Below are positions 1 to 12,019 of a DNA stretch of 64,000 nt, in pieces. Each line of letters starts with the position of its first letter. Position 1 is the stretch's first letter. The translations under genes were made by a program, and so were the position numbers. The notes below the pieces were generated by a model. The model worked only from the letters and a program-made list of their open reading frames with translations. It had not been told where the DNA came from and did no database searches. This DNA comes from Acanthaster planci (lineage: Eukaryota; Echinodermata; Asteroidea; Valvatida; Acanthasteridae), in NCBI RefSeq assembly GCF_001949145.1, contig NW_019091570.1:305777-369776 (forward strand). The letters run 5' to 3'.

Positions 1-469
1 GTCTCTACCGTACCTGTAAGACTTGCAAACCCCTAACAATTTGGCAACATTGTCTAAAAAATAAAATTATTCTCGATCTTCACTATCATAAAATCAACAA
101 TTCCATCTCCCGTTTCCTCAACACATGGTCTATCAACGACACCCTCTTTGACTACTCCAATAATAAACTGACATGGTTTTTGTGAACCCATCACTGTCAT
201 AACTTATAAGTCACTGTTAGAAGTTGTATATTGTTTTTTTCACTCTTAATTATGAATATTATAGATGTTAACAAGTGTCATATTTCTAATATACTGCTTT
301 GTTTTCCTTCATGAATAGCTGAATTATAGTCTGTATTTTTCTCTTGATTTCTATAATGTATCTAATTATACTATCCTCCCATACCCTCCCAGAGTCGTCG
401 GTAAGTGGGTCGCCACCGCCAACCCACGGCGGGGTGGGGTGTCTTGTCACCGCCCACCCCGAGGCCCTA
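1..469. other. no gene recognised
   Basis: No coding or RNA feature can be supported here. The stretch is AT-rich with a GC-rich patch around 390-470. Confidence 0.5.
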
Positions 470-1638
470 ACTTTTCCCAACGGGGGTTACGTTCTTACAG
501 TATTGGAAAATACTTATTTAAGATCCCAGCTGATGGGACATTGCATGTGTTTTTGTGACCTAGTTTCAACAGCACCTGAAATGATTGACTCAGATTTGTC
601 ATGGACTTGCTGGGGTTAATCCATTGTCCAGTCTACTGCTTGCAACTTACCCAGATTACCAATACATATGCAATATTTGCTAGTCCATTACTCCATTTGC
701 TAAATCCTTGATTACCGGGCAGTGCACCCTCATTTGCTCAACTCCTGTGGAAGCGGCTGCCATGATCTTTCTCTTTTCCTTAGCGCCATTACTAACAGAC
801 GTTTCCATGGCAATGGGCTATGTATGGATATGAAAAGTCTATTTTGTTTACATGTACTTGCACCACAAGTCCTTTCATCCAATAAAGTGTAACTAAAAAA
901 AAAAAGATTTTTTGACCGTGAACATGTGTCTGGTATTTACGTGAAATGACTCTTAAATGACTCACTACAGATGGAACTTCGATTTAGGCCTGGGTGAGTC
1001 ATGCTGCCATTACCAGTGAAGCTTGTACTTCAGCGGTATACTGTCCCTATTTTTCCACTTGAAAGTGGGCAGTGCAGTGTGGTGGGAGCAGTGGGGCAAG
1101 GCAAGGAGGCAGAAGACCTTCACTTAGCATATACCCCCAGCTGCAGGTCGCTGTCAGTACTGAAGCTGCTGGAGTTGATGATGGAGAGAAAAACATGAAT
1201 CCTCATAAGAACTTTGAAGAGATTCACTCCTTTCGGAGGAATTAATAGTTTCTCCAAATGTAACTTCAGCTAGGGTGCAAGTGCGTGTAAGCTGTGTTTG
1301 TGCAGTGGACTGAATTTAACACTTTTATGCACCTGAGTAGGATGAATAGTGTACAGCTGTATTGACCCCACATTTCCACGGGTTGCACAGCATTATTGTC
1401 TTGCTAATGACTGAACGAGCAATGGTATTGTATCCACTAGTAATCCTTGGGCACTGGCTATGGGTAATGTCATTATTTACTAACAATAATGGGGTTATCA
1501 CTGTGAATGGCTTATCACTTTCTACTGACAGTGGATAATTTTTGCTGCAATGTCCCATCAGCTGGGATCTGAAATAAGTATTTTCCAATACTGACCCCCC
1601 AGCCATGAATATAAAACCATGTCTCTGGTGCGAAGTGG
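470..1638. mobile_element. candidate TTAA-type non-autonomous DNA transposon
   Basis: A 48-bp segment at 497-544 recurs inverted at 1547-1594 with only one or two differences, about 1 kb away. Just outside the right copy is a terminus that reads, on the minus strand, TTAACCACTTCGC. It resembles the ends of the TTAA-flanked elements at 20135 and 29567. The left end is decayed: a CTAAC-type sequence near 470 stands where TTAAC would be expected. No transposase is visible. I infer a MITE-like element, with uncertain borders. Confidence 0.4.
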
Positions 1639-1689
1639 TTAAGCTATGAAACACAATTTTTAGTGGAACAACCCATATATAACGCTACA

Positions 1690-1935
1690 GTTTGAGTTGG
1701 CAGGGATTTTAGTAAAGCTTTTGACAGAATGACTCATCAGATGAAAATTCAAAAGTTCATTCAGCTTGGTCTTAGATTCTGCATAGTGCTTTTGATTACC
1801 AATTTTTCTTATCTTGTTTACAAGCAATTTGCTGCATCAGTTGTCTATCTCATTAGGAAACTGTTGACACTGGTTTTTCGCAAGGCACAAAAATTGGGCT
1901 AATTGCTTTCTTAGTCAAGATTAATGACTTTAGTC
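1690..1935 (+). pseudogene. LINE reverse transcriptase fragment
   Basis: The translation starts DFSKAFDRM and, about 50 residues later, reads VFRKAQKLG followed by a stop and a further LINE-like stretch. This is the spacing of RT motif A (F-SKAFD) and the following VPQGxxLGP block of non-LTR retrotransposons. The fragment is about 80 residues long, has stops and has no flanking ORF. It is a dead LINE relic; the clade cannot be told. Confidence 0.6.
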
Positions 1936-3879
1936 AAACCTTTAAGAAACCTGATCAAACTACTATTGTAACGTCGGTTTTAAAAGAAACACTTTGCTTA
2001 TTTATTTCTTTTCTCTCAATGGACACCAAAATACAACTGTTCTCAATGATGTTACTACAGCTGCCTAATGTCACGTCAACTACAATAAAGAAAAACCAAG
2101 AATGAATAAACACTAACATGAAATGAACATCCAACCAAATAATCACAATAATAACTGAATCCGAAAAGAAAACACAATCTCACCCCAAGAGGGCGCTGTT
2201 ACCTACAATGTCAACGTGAGACACAAACTTGGCCAACACTATTGCTACAAAACACTCTTCTAAGAAACTAAAGCCTTAAATACAACACATCAAAAAAAAA
2301 ATTCCACACCTGGGTATGGGCTAGAATAATGTGGATGAAGTAACAGTGAATGGACGGAATAATAGGCCCAATGAAAGGATAATTTATGCTCAAGTTCCAC
2401 CGAAAATACGCATTACAACGTACGTGTACCTGAACCGGTTATGATACGCATCCCATCCCGCAATGAAACCTTCCCCATTTATCCCTTAAATTATCCCTCC
2501 ACATCTACAAACTAATATAAATGTCTGCTACAAACGAGTAATAACAAAATGGCTTACTGCTGGTTTGGAATCTAGGGTCTCAATTAGCTCAAAATGACTG
2601 ATTTGATTGACAAAATTGACTTGCAAATGTGCGATAGCTTCTTGGGATCCTGTTTGCTCACTATGTCTAGTGCCCTCTGTGGAACTTACATGCACACTTA
2701 ATAATCTCACAACAACTACATTGTGCCATGCAAATGTGAACTAAGACTATCTTTAACAGTGGACTACAATGAACAATGTGAGGCTTCTATAACTATTTGT
2801 TTTAGGCATTTTCCACCTAAAACAAATGAGTTAAATTGGTGCCACTCTAAAAGAAAGTGTTCTAAACATTCCGACATCATACACCAGATGTTACAAGGAT
2901 CGGAAAAAAATTGGGTCCCAAAGTTATAAACTGAACTAGTAACCTTAATTGGACATCCAAATTGATCGGATGTGCACATCTCTTAACCAGAAACTTAAAC
3001 ATAGAGAAAAGATCAAGGAAATTATAAAAAGTATTGCTCAAATAGTGTTCACAGTTCAAGAAAAATGAGCACATGTATTTTTACCAAATATTTTTCAATA
3101 CACACTAAAAAGGGAACTTTCAAACAAGGTGTGTGTCTGTGTCCGGAATATTCTTTTCAGCATAATATCTTGTGAATTACTTCATTTCAACTTCAGTTTA
3201 GTTTGTGGATTACTCTTAGTGATCCTATTGGAAGGCTTCTGCATTTTGGTCAAAGGTGTTACAAGGAAACAATAGCCATCTTGTCAGTTGGCTAACTTGA
3301 GAAATACTTTGTGTATGAAGTTTATATCTCATCTTTGGATTGTCCTTGATAATCCTGAGAAGCCTACAGCATTGGTCCAAGGTCAGAGTCACAGTTAGGG
3401 TGGAAAAAAATCAGTGAAAACAATAGCAAACATGCCTGTACAATAACTTGAGAAATGCTTTGCGTTTGAACTTGTAATATGACCTGGGCATTGGTTTTGG
3501 TAATCCCACAAGCCTATTGCATTTTAAGCCTTAAAGGTCGAGGGAAATGTCAAAATAGCAATTAAGACCAGTCTTATTCGAATGTGGTTAGAAAATTGAA
3601 GTTGTGGATTGAAGCTCAGGCTTGGTGGGGCATTTGTGTTTGTTAACACTTCATTGTTGTTGTTCTTTTATTTCTTTAACTTTTCCTGTATTTTTAAGTG
3701 TGGAACTGTAATTGAAACCCATTTTTTTCAGTGGTAGATGTTTTGATCAGAGAAAAGGCAACTATAGCGAAGACTTTGCTAGAGCAAGAATTGGCTGAAC
3801 AGCTTATGGGCTCCTTTAATCGTAAAATTATTCAACGTCATAATTAAATGAGTGTTTCCTGTGGTGTTCTACAGATATC
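1936..3879. other. no gene recognised
   Basis: AT-rich sequence, presumably intronic or intergenic to the PON gene. Short ORFs on both strands show no family signature and no codon structure. Confidence 0.5.
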
Positions 3880-4270
3880 ATCATCCAGTTCATCTGGTTA
3901 AACTAAGATTCAATGAAGTGTAAATCGTGCTAGTTTGGATCTATTCCCAATGATCTTTTGAAATCTGGTTTAGCTTCTGTGTCAGATCATTTGTTAGAAA
4001 TTGTAAATACATGTAAATTTCTTACCTTTAGAGTTTTTCCGTCAGCTCTGAAAACTTTCATTATACGTCGTGTATTACAAACATCTGGCTTGAACACAAA
4101 TAAGCTTGATATTTATAGAGTTTTCCTTTTGTCAGTAAATTAATTGAAAAAGAGTTACTGACCAGTTTTAGGCATATCTGGAAGATTTCTCATTACTTTC
4201 AAAATTTCAATTGGCTTATTGTCAATATCACAGCACTGAGTGAAAGTTAGTAGCAACATGTTGATTTCAC
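3880..4270 (+). pseudogene. LINE (CR1/L2-like) reverse transcriptase fragment
   Basis: The segment at 3940-4140 reads as the N-terminal part of a LINE RT domain. Recognisable blocks are KSGLASVSDHLLEIVNT, FPSALKT, SGLNTN and, after a frame change, LIEK..VTDQ and a YLEDFSLL-like stretch near 4150-4190. Together these match the familiar upstream RT blocks of CR1/L2-type ORF2. Several frame breaks and the missing catalytic motifs make it inactive. Confidence 0.6.
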
Positions 4271-4429
4271 TCGATAATCACTGTTAAGTAATAGAGGGAT
4301 CCCAATACGCCGCTTTTAGCGTCGATCTGCGCACTTCCACATTTGAAAATGAGGCTGCATGTGTCAGCTTCAGTTCTTAGTATGATTAGACGATTGAGAT
4401 TAAGGAGTCAAGACACCAAATACTAAAAG

Positions 4430-4800
4430 GTATATTAAAATTCAAACTACCATATTCTATTTGCAATTTGGCGTCACTTTCCACTTTCAAGGCAGCCCTG
4501 AAAACACATTTTATTGACAGGCTTATAAGTGATTGTTGTTTAAATCTGCAATTGTGTGTTAAGTGTAACTTATGTTTTCTCATTCTTAGTTTGTTTTACT
4601 CTGTTGTACTTTAACATAGTTTTTACTCCATACATTATTATGTATTTTGAAGTTGTTCATTTTTGATTTGTTAATTGTATGGTATTTTATGGAATCATAT
4701 TCCTACTGTTTTGACCCCTAAATTGCTTTGAGATTTTGTGCCTTTGTATTTGTTAAATGTAATAAATTATATAAAAATTTATTATATCAAGGAGAAGAAT
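4430..4800 (+). mobile_element. LINE 3' end
   Basis: Around 4450-4520 the translation has a LPYS..LASLSTFKAALKTHF-type block, the usual last recognisable part of LINE ORF2 (residues before the stop). It is followed by AT-rich 3' untranslated sequence ending in TATAAAAATTTATTATAT near 4790. It probably belongs with the RT piece at 3880-4270, with the middle of ORF2 deleted. Confidence 0.5.
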
Positions 4801-5094
4801 ATTAAATCTTGCTGAAAATTTGACGTGTCCTGTATTTATTTACTGTTGTTATTTATCTCCCCAAAACAACCCCATATCCCTGGCCTTTAGAATTTTTGTC
4901 AAATTCAAAGTACAAGGCAGAGCTTAGGTTTAGGTGAGGTGACTTTTCCACAGAGTGCTATTGATCTGGTGAAACTTAGACTTTCTGACTCACTTGGAAT
5001 GCCATCATGTTCTTGCAATCATTCCGAATCTCTGTATTATCACTTTTTATTTTTTAACCCCGGTTTTTCTGATCATAATTTTGTTTTGTGCCAG

Positions 5095-5278
5095 GGTATG
5101 AATGTTGCAGCCCTGGGCTTCACAATGGATCCATCTGCCCTGACATGGAGAGGACACATCTATCTCTTTGATTTCAACCAACCCAATGCCAACGTGACTG
5201 AGTTGTCAATTTTAGGTAGCTTTGACCAGACTGACTTCAGGCCACATGGCATCAGTGTATGGGAGGAACGCACTCAAA
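5095..5278 (+). CDS. paraoxonase/arylesterase-family exon (1 of 5 seen)
   Basis: Internal coding exon of a PON-family calcium-dependent six-bladed beta-propeller hydrolase. It is bounded by a pyrimidine-rich acceptor (ttgtgccag) and the donor GTATGT at 5279. It encodes about 61 residues and ends in phase 1. The residues GHIYLFDFN and FRPHGIS match the vertebrate PON segment that holds the catalytic-site histidine (His134 in human PON1, in the PHGIS motif). The phase joins exactly to the exon at 25110 across an intron of about 19.8 kb. Upstream exons coding the N-terminal membrane/signal segment and the first calcium ligands were not found between 1 and 5094. Symbol left blank because I cannot say which PON-like paralogue this is. 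Confidence 0.85.
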
Positions 5279-6325
5279 GTATGTCACTAAGATTACCTCA
5301 TTGTGAAGTTTCCACATTACTAGTACAAAAGAAACACTTTTCCCCCAATTCTAACCTTTAAACAATAGGGGACAAGACCATCTTTCAAAATTAACATGAA
5401 AAAAATGGAAGCTTTTTCTCATTTACAGGTATGGCCAAGTTTAGAAACATTCATTATGTATTAATGATATGCCTGTGACCCCTAAATGTCATTGATAGAT
5501 ATGGTTGTCAACAGTGTGTGTATTTTACGCAAGCCTCATTGTAGATGCAAGCTCAAAATGTAATGTTTTTTGTGGTTCTTGCATGCTATGTTGATTGTTC
5601 CATCAAGTTTAAGTGCATGATTGGTTGTGTTATTGTCATAAATAAAACATACCCTGGTCTTGTGCAGTTTGTAGTTTCAGACAGGAATCTCGTAGACTTG
5701 GTCTCAACGTTTCTGTGCAAAACCATGTTGAATCGATCGTTCCCAGACAGTGCGTTTTTAAGGGTAGATTTTAAATTTTCCTGGTTGTCGCAAATGAAAA
5801 ATTTTGTGCTGAGGATTTTTGAGGACTGCTTCAACAAATATCCTGTGTCTGCAAAAACATTTATACAAGGTACATGTAGCCCGCGATTCGGCCCAAGATT
5901 CCGGACTGGGTACTGACTCCTACTGACTCATTTCGAAGCAAATCTCACAATTATTTTTTTACCAGCTAAAAGAGTAAGATTTTAGGTTTATACATCTAGA
6001 AGATTTATGTATAATATTTTGCATTTTCCACACATCATAAAAATCATTTTTATGCATTCCGGGGTTACATTGATGCAAGCTTACATGTATCTGCGTACAT
6101 GCTTCATGCATGCCTGCTGTGCCTTTCGCTCCATGACATCATCAACCCAACGTAAACACAAAATTTGACCTTGTATGTTTCCAAAATCAGCCCAGTTGCT
6201 TGTGGAAAGAAATTACTTCTTATTTCTCTCATGTTTATTTTCAGGAGATCAATCAATTGTATACTGGTTTCTGGGTGGCCAATGTATGTCTAAAACCCCT
6301 CTTGGAATATTTGAAGCCTTTTTTA
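5279..6325. other. PON intron, no feature
   Basis: Intronic sequence after the first exon. The ORF-like stretch at 5545-5916 shows no family signature. Confidence 0.5.
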
Positions 6326-6739
6326 CCCCTTGACAATGGGAATTGCTTCCGAAAAGCTGACTCCAAGAATTCCAGCCTCGCTTGGCCACGAAGGCCACCT
6401 GCCAAACCGCAAATTCTGGGTTTGTGGACCTGCGTGCTCTGCTTGCTTAGAATTACACAGTGAAAAGGCTGATTTTCGGTGGCATGTGGCTCTACTCACC
6501 CTTCCACATTCCCGTTGCCTCTTTTCAAAGTGGGGACTATTGTGAAGCTGGTGATTATGGTGCAAAATCGGTCTTTTCATTTCTGGGCTATGCACAAAGA
6601 CCAATTACCATAAATACTAGAACCAGGGTCTCCCTTCTTTCACCGTGTTCGCTTGAAGGTGGGCCGAGAATAATAGCTGAAAAGCTGGCTGAGGATCTCA
6701 ATTTTACGGCTGCTATGGCCGCTTCCCGGCGCGAAGGGG
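6326..6739 (+). mobile_element. 414-bp TTAA-type MITE, family 1, copy 1
   Basis: The right end reads GCGCGAAGGGG followed by TTAA (6740-6743). The left end reads CCCCTTGACAATGGG after a decayed TTTA. The two ends form an imperfect terminal inverted repeat (CCCCTTcgCGCCGGG versus CCCCTTGACAATGGG). A second copy lies inverted at 33744-34151. TTAA target sites with CCC-type termini are typical of piggyBac-superfamily elements. No transposase is encoded, so it is non-autonomous. The ORFs visible inside are shared by both copies only because the DNA is repeated. Confidence 0.7.
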
Positions 6740-6743
6740 TTAA

Positions 6744-7320
6744 TACCACTTTAAACATATACAACACGAGTTTGACATTGAATAACACAGGAATATATAT
6801 GCATTTGACAGCTTGTCTCAATAAGTACATGTATGTTTAGCTGATAAATGACCTGTAGTGTATTTTGTGTGGGTTTTACAGTAATAACTCACACACATGC
6901 ACAGGAGCTGCCATACTGAGAAGACGTTCTGTCTCCAGCATTCACATACTCCTGTCCAGCCTACATATGCAAATTTCCCATGTGCCTATTACAATTCGCT
7001 GAAAAGATTTGATTATGCATGCTGCCCCCTGACCCACCACAATGAAATGCGGTCCCGCATTCATGTTCTTCCTTCTTTTCTCAGCACCTATAGTTTACGG
7101 ATGTGTCTTTGTGACTCCTCGAATTCTCGAGTTCCGTACCTTTCATGCTATTGAATTGACTTGATTCCTCGTACGAAATAAAGACTGTTTTCTTGTCTGT
7201 TGTTAAAAGTGCTTATTTTCTTATTTCGTTTTTGCATGCTATGTTTTCTGTGGTTCTTTTCTGCCCCTTTTTTTCTGTGCATCATATATAGGTTTGATTG
7301 TGACCTACCGTGATGTGTGA
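6744..7320. other. PON intron, no feature
   Basis: No gene or repeat recognised. Confidence 0.5.
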
Positions 7321-7675
7321 TGTGTTATGTGGGTATGGCCGTTAAAGGGTTGGAGGGCCCTTTGCTCACTATATGGTGTGTGCATTCGAACAATAACGGC
7401 CCAACGCAGTTCGGTCTGGCCGCGGAGCAGGCCTTAGTGAGCCGCCCCACTCCCCTGTGGTGCATTTTGCATTTTCCGATTAGCGGCCTCGACAAGGAGA
7501 CACCCGAGTAGGCCGGGGCTGAGGCATCCCGGCCCTGGATCGCATCACAATGAAGCGGACCGGAGTACTGCGAAACCTGATCGATACCCTCTTTGACTAG
7601 AGAGAACCAGAGTACCGCAACTCCTAGATCAAAACAGCCTCTATAGATCAGGCAGACTGTAATACCGCGAAGCCT

Positions 7676-8456
7676 TTGATCCCTCCCGGGATAAGGACAA
7701 AGCTACCCTGTCCTGTTGACCTGTCCCTCCGTTGCATTGATACGGTGTCCTGCTTTAGCCTCCGATGTTCGGCCTTTTTTCTCCTTCTATCAGAGTATAT
7801 TGCCCGGGCCTGTGAAGAAGATTCTCCGGTCTCTCCAGACTTTGTGGCCCTAGCTTTACAAGGCCTTGATGAGGGACTTAATTCGATCTTTGAACAGTTC
7901 ACTTGCATTTCCATTCTGGCCACTTCTACCCGCAGATCCAACGCAATGGACACCATGGATATCTGGTATGGGTCCGTCAAGAATAAGCTTATAGGCTTCC
8001 CCTTCTGGGGGTTGATCTCTTTGCTGGGAAGTTCACCGAAGTCCTTGAGTCAGAGAAAAAACATATGGAGACTGCTAAGAAAATCTCATTTCTTGAACCT
8101 GTACCTTTACACCGTCAGCCTCCACCACGGCCGAGAAGATGAGCAAACTGAGCATCACTGGCTGCTCGCCCCTTTAGCCGTCCACTCTGGGTGGCTACTC
8201 ATTCATCGGCCCCGCAGTGAGCTCCTCCTACATCGGCTCCCAAAAGTTTTCAGTTGCGGCCTCCCGGCCATGGATCTTCACGCTGTGCCCCGGTCCTATC
8301 GGGGGACGGCGTCAGTGACTACTTCCGTTTGCCTTTGGCGGCCGCTGATCCTGAACCCGTCGGCGGCTGCCTGGGCTATTCATCGGGTTCTGGCGGGAAA
8401 TCAACGCAGACAGCTGGGTCCTCTCCACCATTGCTCACGGCTACTCCCTCGAGTTC
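7676..8456 (+). pseudogene. DIRS gag-like region
   Basis: An open stretch ahead of the RT, in the position of a DIRS gag ORF. The N-terminal half (SRRSNAMDTMDIWYGS and nearby) is compositionally coding-like. From about 8100 the frame appears shifted, giving Arg/His/Ser-rich sequence. No motif identifies it; the call rests on position. Confidence 0.4.
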
Positions 8457-9279
8457 ATGAGCTCCTCGCCGTCCGGAATGATCTTCCGCTCCACTCCTCC
8501 TCCATGCAACGAACTCAAGCGCCTGGCTCTAGGGGAGGAGATCGCAGCGTTAATACGCAAACGAGCCATCACACCAGTGCATCCGAACCAGCTATCCACC
8601 GGCTTCCTTTCGTCATTTTTCCTCGCACCCAAAAAAGACCCGGGAAAATGGCAACCAACGATCAACCTGAAACCGCTTAACAAGTTCATCAGGCCAAGGC
8701 GGTTTTGAATGGAGACTCTGAGTGTGGTCCTACCCTCTCTACCTGTTCCCGTGCTGGGCCACCTTGATAGATCTATGGGATGCGTATCTTCATATCCCAA
8801 TACACATGCAACACTGCAAGTACATGTACCTCTGCTTCGAATACTGCAACTGGACCTTTCAGTTTCAGGCCCTTCCTTTCGGTCTCTCAACATCACCAAG
8901 GGTCTTCACCAGGATCGTCAAGACTCTTGCCGCCTACTTACGACAGCGCGAAGTCCATATTTTTCAATATCTAGACGACTGGTTGATCGTCATCCGCTGC
9001 CCTGACAAAGCAAGTTCTGCCACTTCCCTCACCCTCGATGTCACGACACGCCTAGGGTTCCTCATCAATTACGACAAGTCGGCCCTTGATCCATCACAAC
9101 GGCTGACCCACCTGAGGGCAGTTCTCAATCTTCTCAAAGGTGTTCCGACTTTGTCACCGGAACGCATCCTCAATCTGCAGCAATGCACCCTTTTGTTCCT
9201 GTGCTCCAAGGCTCTTCCGGTGCTGGTTTGGCTCCGCCTTCTCAGATTTATGGCCAGCCTCGTCGACTTCGTTCCTTGA
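8457..9279 (+). pseudogene. DIRS reverse transcriptase
   Basis: The first part (8457-8705) encodes an N-terminal RT block: FFLAPKKDPGKW, then INLKPLNKFI. A stop and frame change at about 8706 interrupt it. The second part (8722-9279) encodes LPFGLSTSPRVFTRIVK and the active-site motif YLDDWLI (YLDD at 8968-8979), with the catalytic Asp pair intact. The YLDDWL form is usual in DIRS-like RTs. The product would copy element RNA to DNA; with the frame break it cannot be made as one protein. Confidence 0.8.
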
Positions 9280-9493
9280 TGTCGACTGCGGATGCGGCCA
9301 CTTCAACTACAGCTCCTTTTTCAGTATCACTCTAAGAGCAATCCTTGGTTCCTCTTCTACCAGATGTTCGCAACCACCTCCAGTGGTGGACCATCAGCGA
9401 GCACCTGTCAGCAGGTCGTCCTTTTGTTCCTCCAAAGCCAAACATCACGATGACAACGGGTGAATCGAGAGACCCACTAAGAGAGACCCACTA

Positions 9494-9986
9494 TTGGGGG
9501 CCTCCCTTCCTCTGCTTTATGCATCTGGAATTTGGGACTCTTCCTCCTGCAACAAACACATCAACCTGCTGGAACTTCAGGCAGTATTCAACATCCTTCG
9601 TCACTTCCAGCAGCACTTAGTGGGTCTCTCAATTCGAATTCAGAGCGACAACTCCACAGTTGTAACGTACATAAACCACCGAGGCGGTACTCGCTCCCCT
9701 CCAGCTATGCGTCCTTACATGGCAGATCTTCATGTGGGTGATCGATCACGGGATCACTCTCTAGGCCGTTCACATATCAGGAATGACCAACAACACAGCA
9801 GACACTCTCGCTCGAGGTGCTGTCCACTCTACAGAGTGGACTCTACATCCGAGTGTGGTCACCCAAATCTTCGCAGAGATCAAGCGCCCCCACGTTGACC
9901 TCTTCGCATCGGCCGACAATACCAATCTTCCAGCGTTTTGCTCAAAGTCTCCACACCTGCGAGCTTGGGCGATGGATGCTCTTTAG
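9494..9986 (+). pseudogene. DIRS RNase H
   Basis: Contains INLLELQAV (catalytic Glu block) and SDNSTVVTYINHRGGT (catalytic Asp block), typical of the DIRS RNase H domain. After a frame change the end of the domain reads NNTADTLAR and HPSVVTQIF, then HVDLFASADN. It directly follows the RT, as expected. Confidence 0.7.
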
Positions 9987-10099
9987 GTGAATTGGTCCGG
10001 CCCTCTGGCATACACCTTTCCTCCAATATCCCTCATTCCCTCGACAACTGTGATTCCCGAGACTCACAAGGCTCCTGGTTTGTCGACCACTGATCCTTC

Positions 10100-11060
10100 C
10101 GCACAGGGAGGATATTGTTCGTCAACCCAGCTCAAGAATCCTCCGTCCAGCGCCGAACGATCTTCACTTGACGTGTTGGACATTGTCCAACGATCGTTCA
10201 GAGCATCAGGCCTTTCTGCAGACGCTGTGTCCATGGCGGCATGGGGCCAACGACTCTCCACACGCAAAATTTACAACAGCCGAATACGACATTTTGCTAG
10301 ATGGTGTGACAACCATGATGTTTCTCCAACCGAAGCTTCTGGAAGCTCAGTTGCGGACTATTTCATGTATCTCTTTTATTCGGGCTCCAGACTGCTACTA
10401 TCTGCAAGTACTGGTCGGCCTTGGCGGCTGTTCATTCGGGGTTCAACGATGGATCAACAATTTCTGATAACACTGCCATCCATTATCTACTTCGGGAAAT
10501 GTTTGTTGAGCGTCCTCACGTCAAATGCCTTGTTCTTTCGTGGGACCTTGGCAACGTCTTGCGCATTCTTGCCAGTCCCCCCCTTTGAACCGCTGTCCGA
10601 TGCATCTGATCTCCATCTTAGCATCAAGCTGGCATTCCTCCTGGTGGTCGTTACCTCCAGACGTGGCAGTAAACTGCATGCCCTGTCAACTGCTGAAGGT
10701 TATATATGCTGGGAGCCGCACAGAGTTTGTCTTATCCCAGCCATCAAATTCCTAACAAAAAAACAGACGCCTATCTTCCGGCCTCCAGACATTTTCGTCC
10801 CTGACATAACCTCTCTTTCGGCAGATAGCTCAGACAAGAAATGGTGTCCGGTTCGTACCCTCAAATGGTATCTCATGAGGACCAAGCATTGCCGTGAAGC
10901 TGGTTCCAGACTTTTCATCGCAACCACAAAACCCTTTCATCCAGCGACGAAGGCCACCATAGCTCATTGGACGGTCTCGGCCATCATCGGCACATGGGAA
11001 ATTTGCATATGTAGGCTGGACAGGGGTAAATCACTAGGAGATCCGACCCACACTTATGTG
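10100..11060 (+). pseudogene. DIRS tyrosine recombinase (partial)
   Basis: The N-terminal SAM-like part reads LSTRKIYNSRIRHFARWC and then VADYFMYLF. A frameshifted middle follows, then the catalytic part with SRRGSKLHAL (first active-site Arg) and WCPVRTLKWYL. The sequence runs on to about 10990 but the downstream HxxR and the nucleophilic Tyr are not seen, so the C-terminus is lost or replaced by the element end. The enzyme family integrates DIRS circular DNA without target duplication. Confidence 0.7.
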
Positions 11061-11394
11061 GGGGAGGAATTCCACGTACACCAGGAATAAGGTCATGCAG
11101 TGACCCTTGACATATATAGACTGTATGCAAATCCCGCAATACTAAATTATTCATGGGTAGTGTACATGTATCATAACCCTGTCCTTGCTGGTGATGGCAT
11201 TTCCTTCTTTTTTTGTAAGTAACACTCAAACTTTAACTTCAAACAATGAGAACTGTTTAACTTTAACTACTACTTAAGTAATGACTGTATCCATGGTTGA
11301 GAAATACAGTGGGTGTTTAACCAAAATCTATTTGGCAGTCAGCTATAGATTCAGTTTATCTGGACATTTGCATTTGCGTGAGGGGTAGCGGTGT

Positions 11395-12011
11395 TCAGCA
11401 ATAATTTATGTGGACTACCCAGCAGAGTGTCTGAGGTTGATGGTGTTCCGCAAGGCAAGGTTGTTTTGCTAGGTGAGGTGAGTTCTGGCTTTGCGGGTGG
11501 CAGTGTGGACTGTTTATTACTGGTGTCGCAATCTCTGGTATGGTATCATGGGCTTCACAAATGTTCAGACCTGGGGGTCTCCCTGTGTTGCAGTCCAGGA
11601 GTTGATCAACATGTCGGCTCCAGATCATGTTTGGGCCAACGTAAACTTCATAGGACAAGGGTCCAGTGCGAGCATGTACAACACCGGTTATCCATTTCTG
11701 CTTGCCTCGATACTCACGTACGGAGAGAGTCTGGCCAATGTGAAACTCACGGGCCACACTAGAAGATTTCCGTGATGATGCCTGGTCTATCTGCTTGTCG
11801 TTGACATGGTGGCAAATATTGGGTTTCAGGAAATCGTGAACGCAGGCTTTTCCCCATGAACAGCATTGCTGGGGACTGTCCTGTTTTGCAGGGCATTTCG
11901 GTATGGGAACAGAAAGTTAGCCAACTTGGCTGATGTAAATCTTTCTCCCCCTCCATCGATTTCAACACTCGTTTGACGGTTTTGAACAAATTTAGCGTTT
12001 GGTGAGGCCAT
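11395..12011 (-). pseudogene. gypsy integrase C-terminal domain
   Basis: Contains NALQNRTVPS/SPAMLFMGK-type blocks (target-capsid-end region of integrase), then FHIGQTLSVREYRGKQKW and ending in WSRHVDQLL. These are standard end blocks of Ty3/gypsy integrases related to the K02A2.6 group. Two frames are needed to read it. Confidence 0.65.
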
Positions 12012-12019
12012 TCGTGGAT

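Larger units (their letters stand above)
7320..11090 (+). mobile_element. DIRS-type retrotransposon, decayed
   Basis: GC-richer than its surroundings. It holds, in order, a gag-like region, reverse transcriptase, RNase H and a tyrosine recombinase, the gene order of DIRS elements. RT and recombinase in one unit, with no aspartic protease or DDE integrase, set DIRS apart from LTR elements. Frameshifts break every ORF. I could not delimit the terminal or internal complementary repeats, so both borders are approximate. Three imperfect repeats of about 48 bp occur at 7560-7680, each with a (G)AGTAcTGCGaa core. Confidence 0.75.

Noticed and set aside
7676-8680. 334-codon open frame
   Set aside because: It crosses the DIRS gag-like region and RT start in the wrong frame for its second half; Arg/Ser/His-rich shadow sequence.
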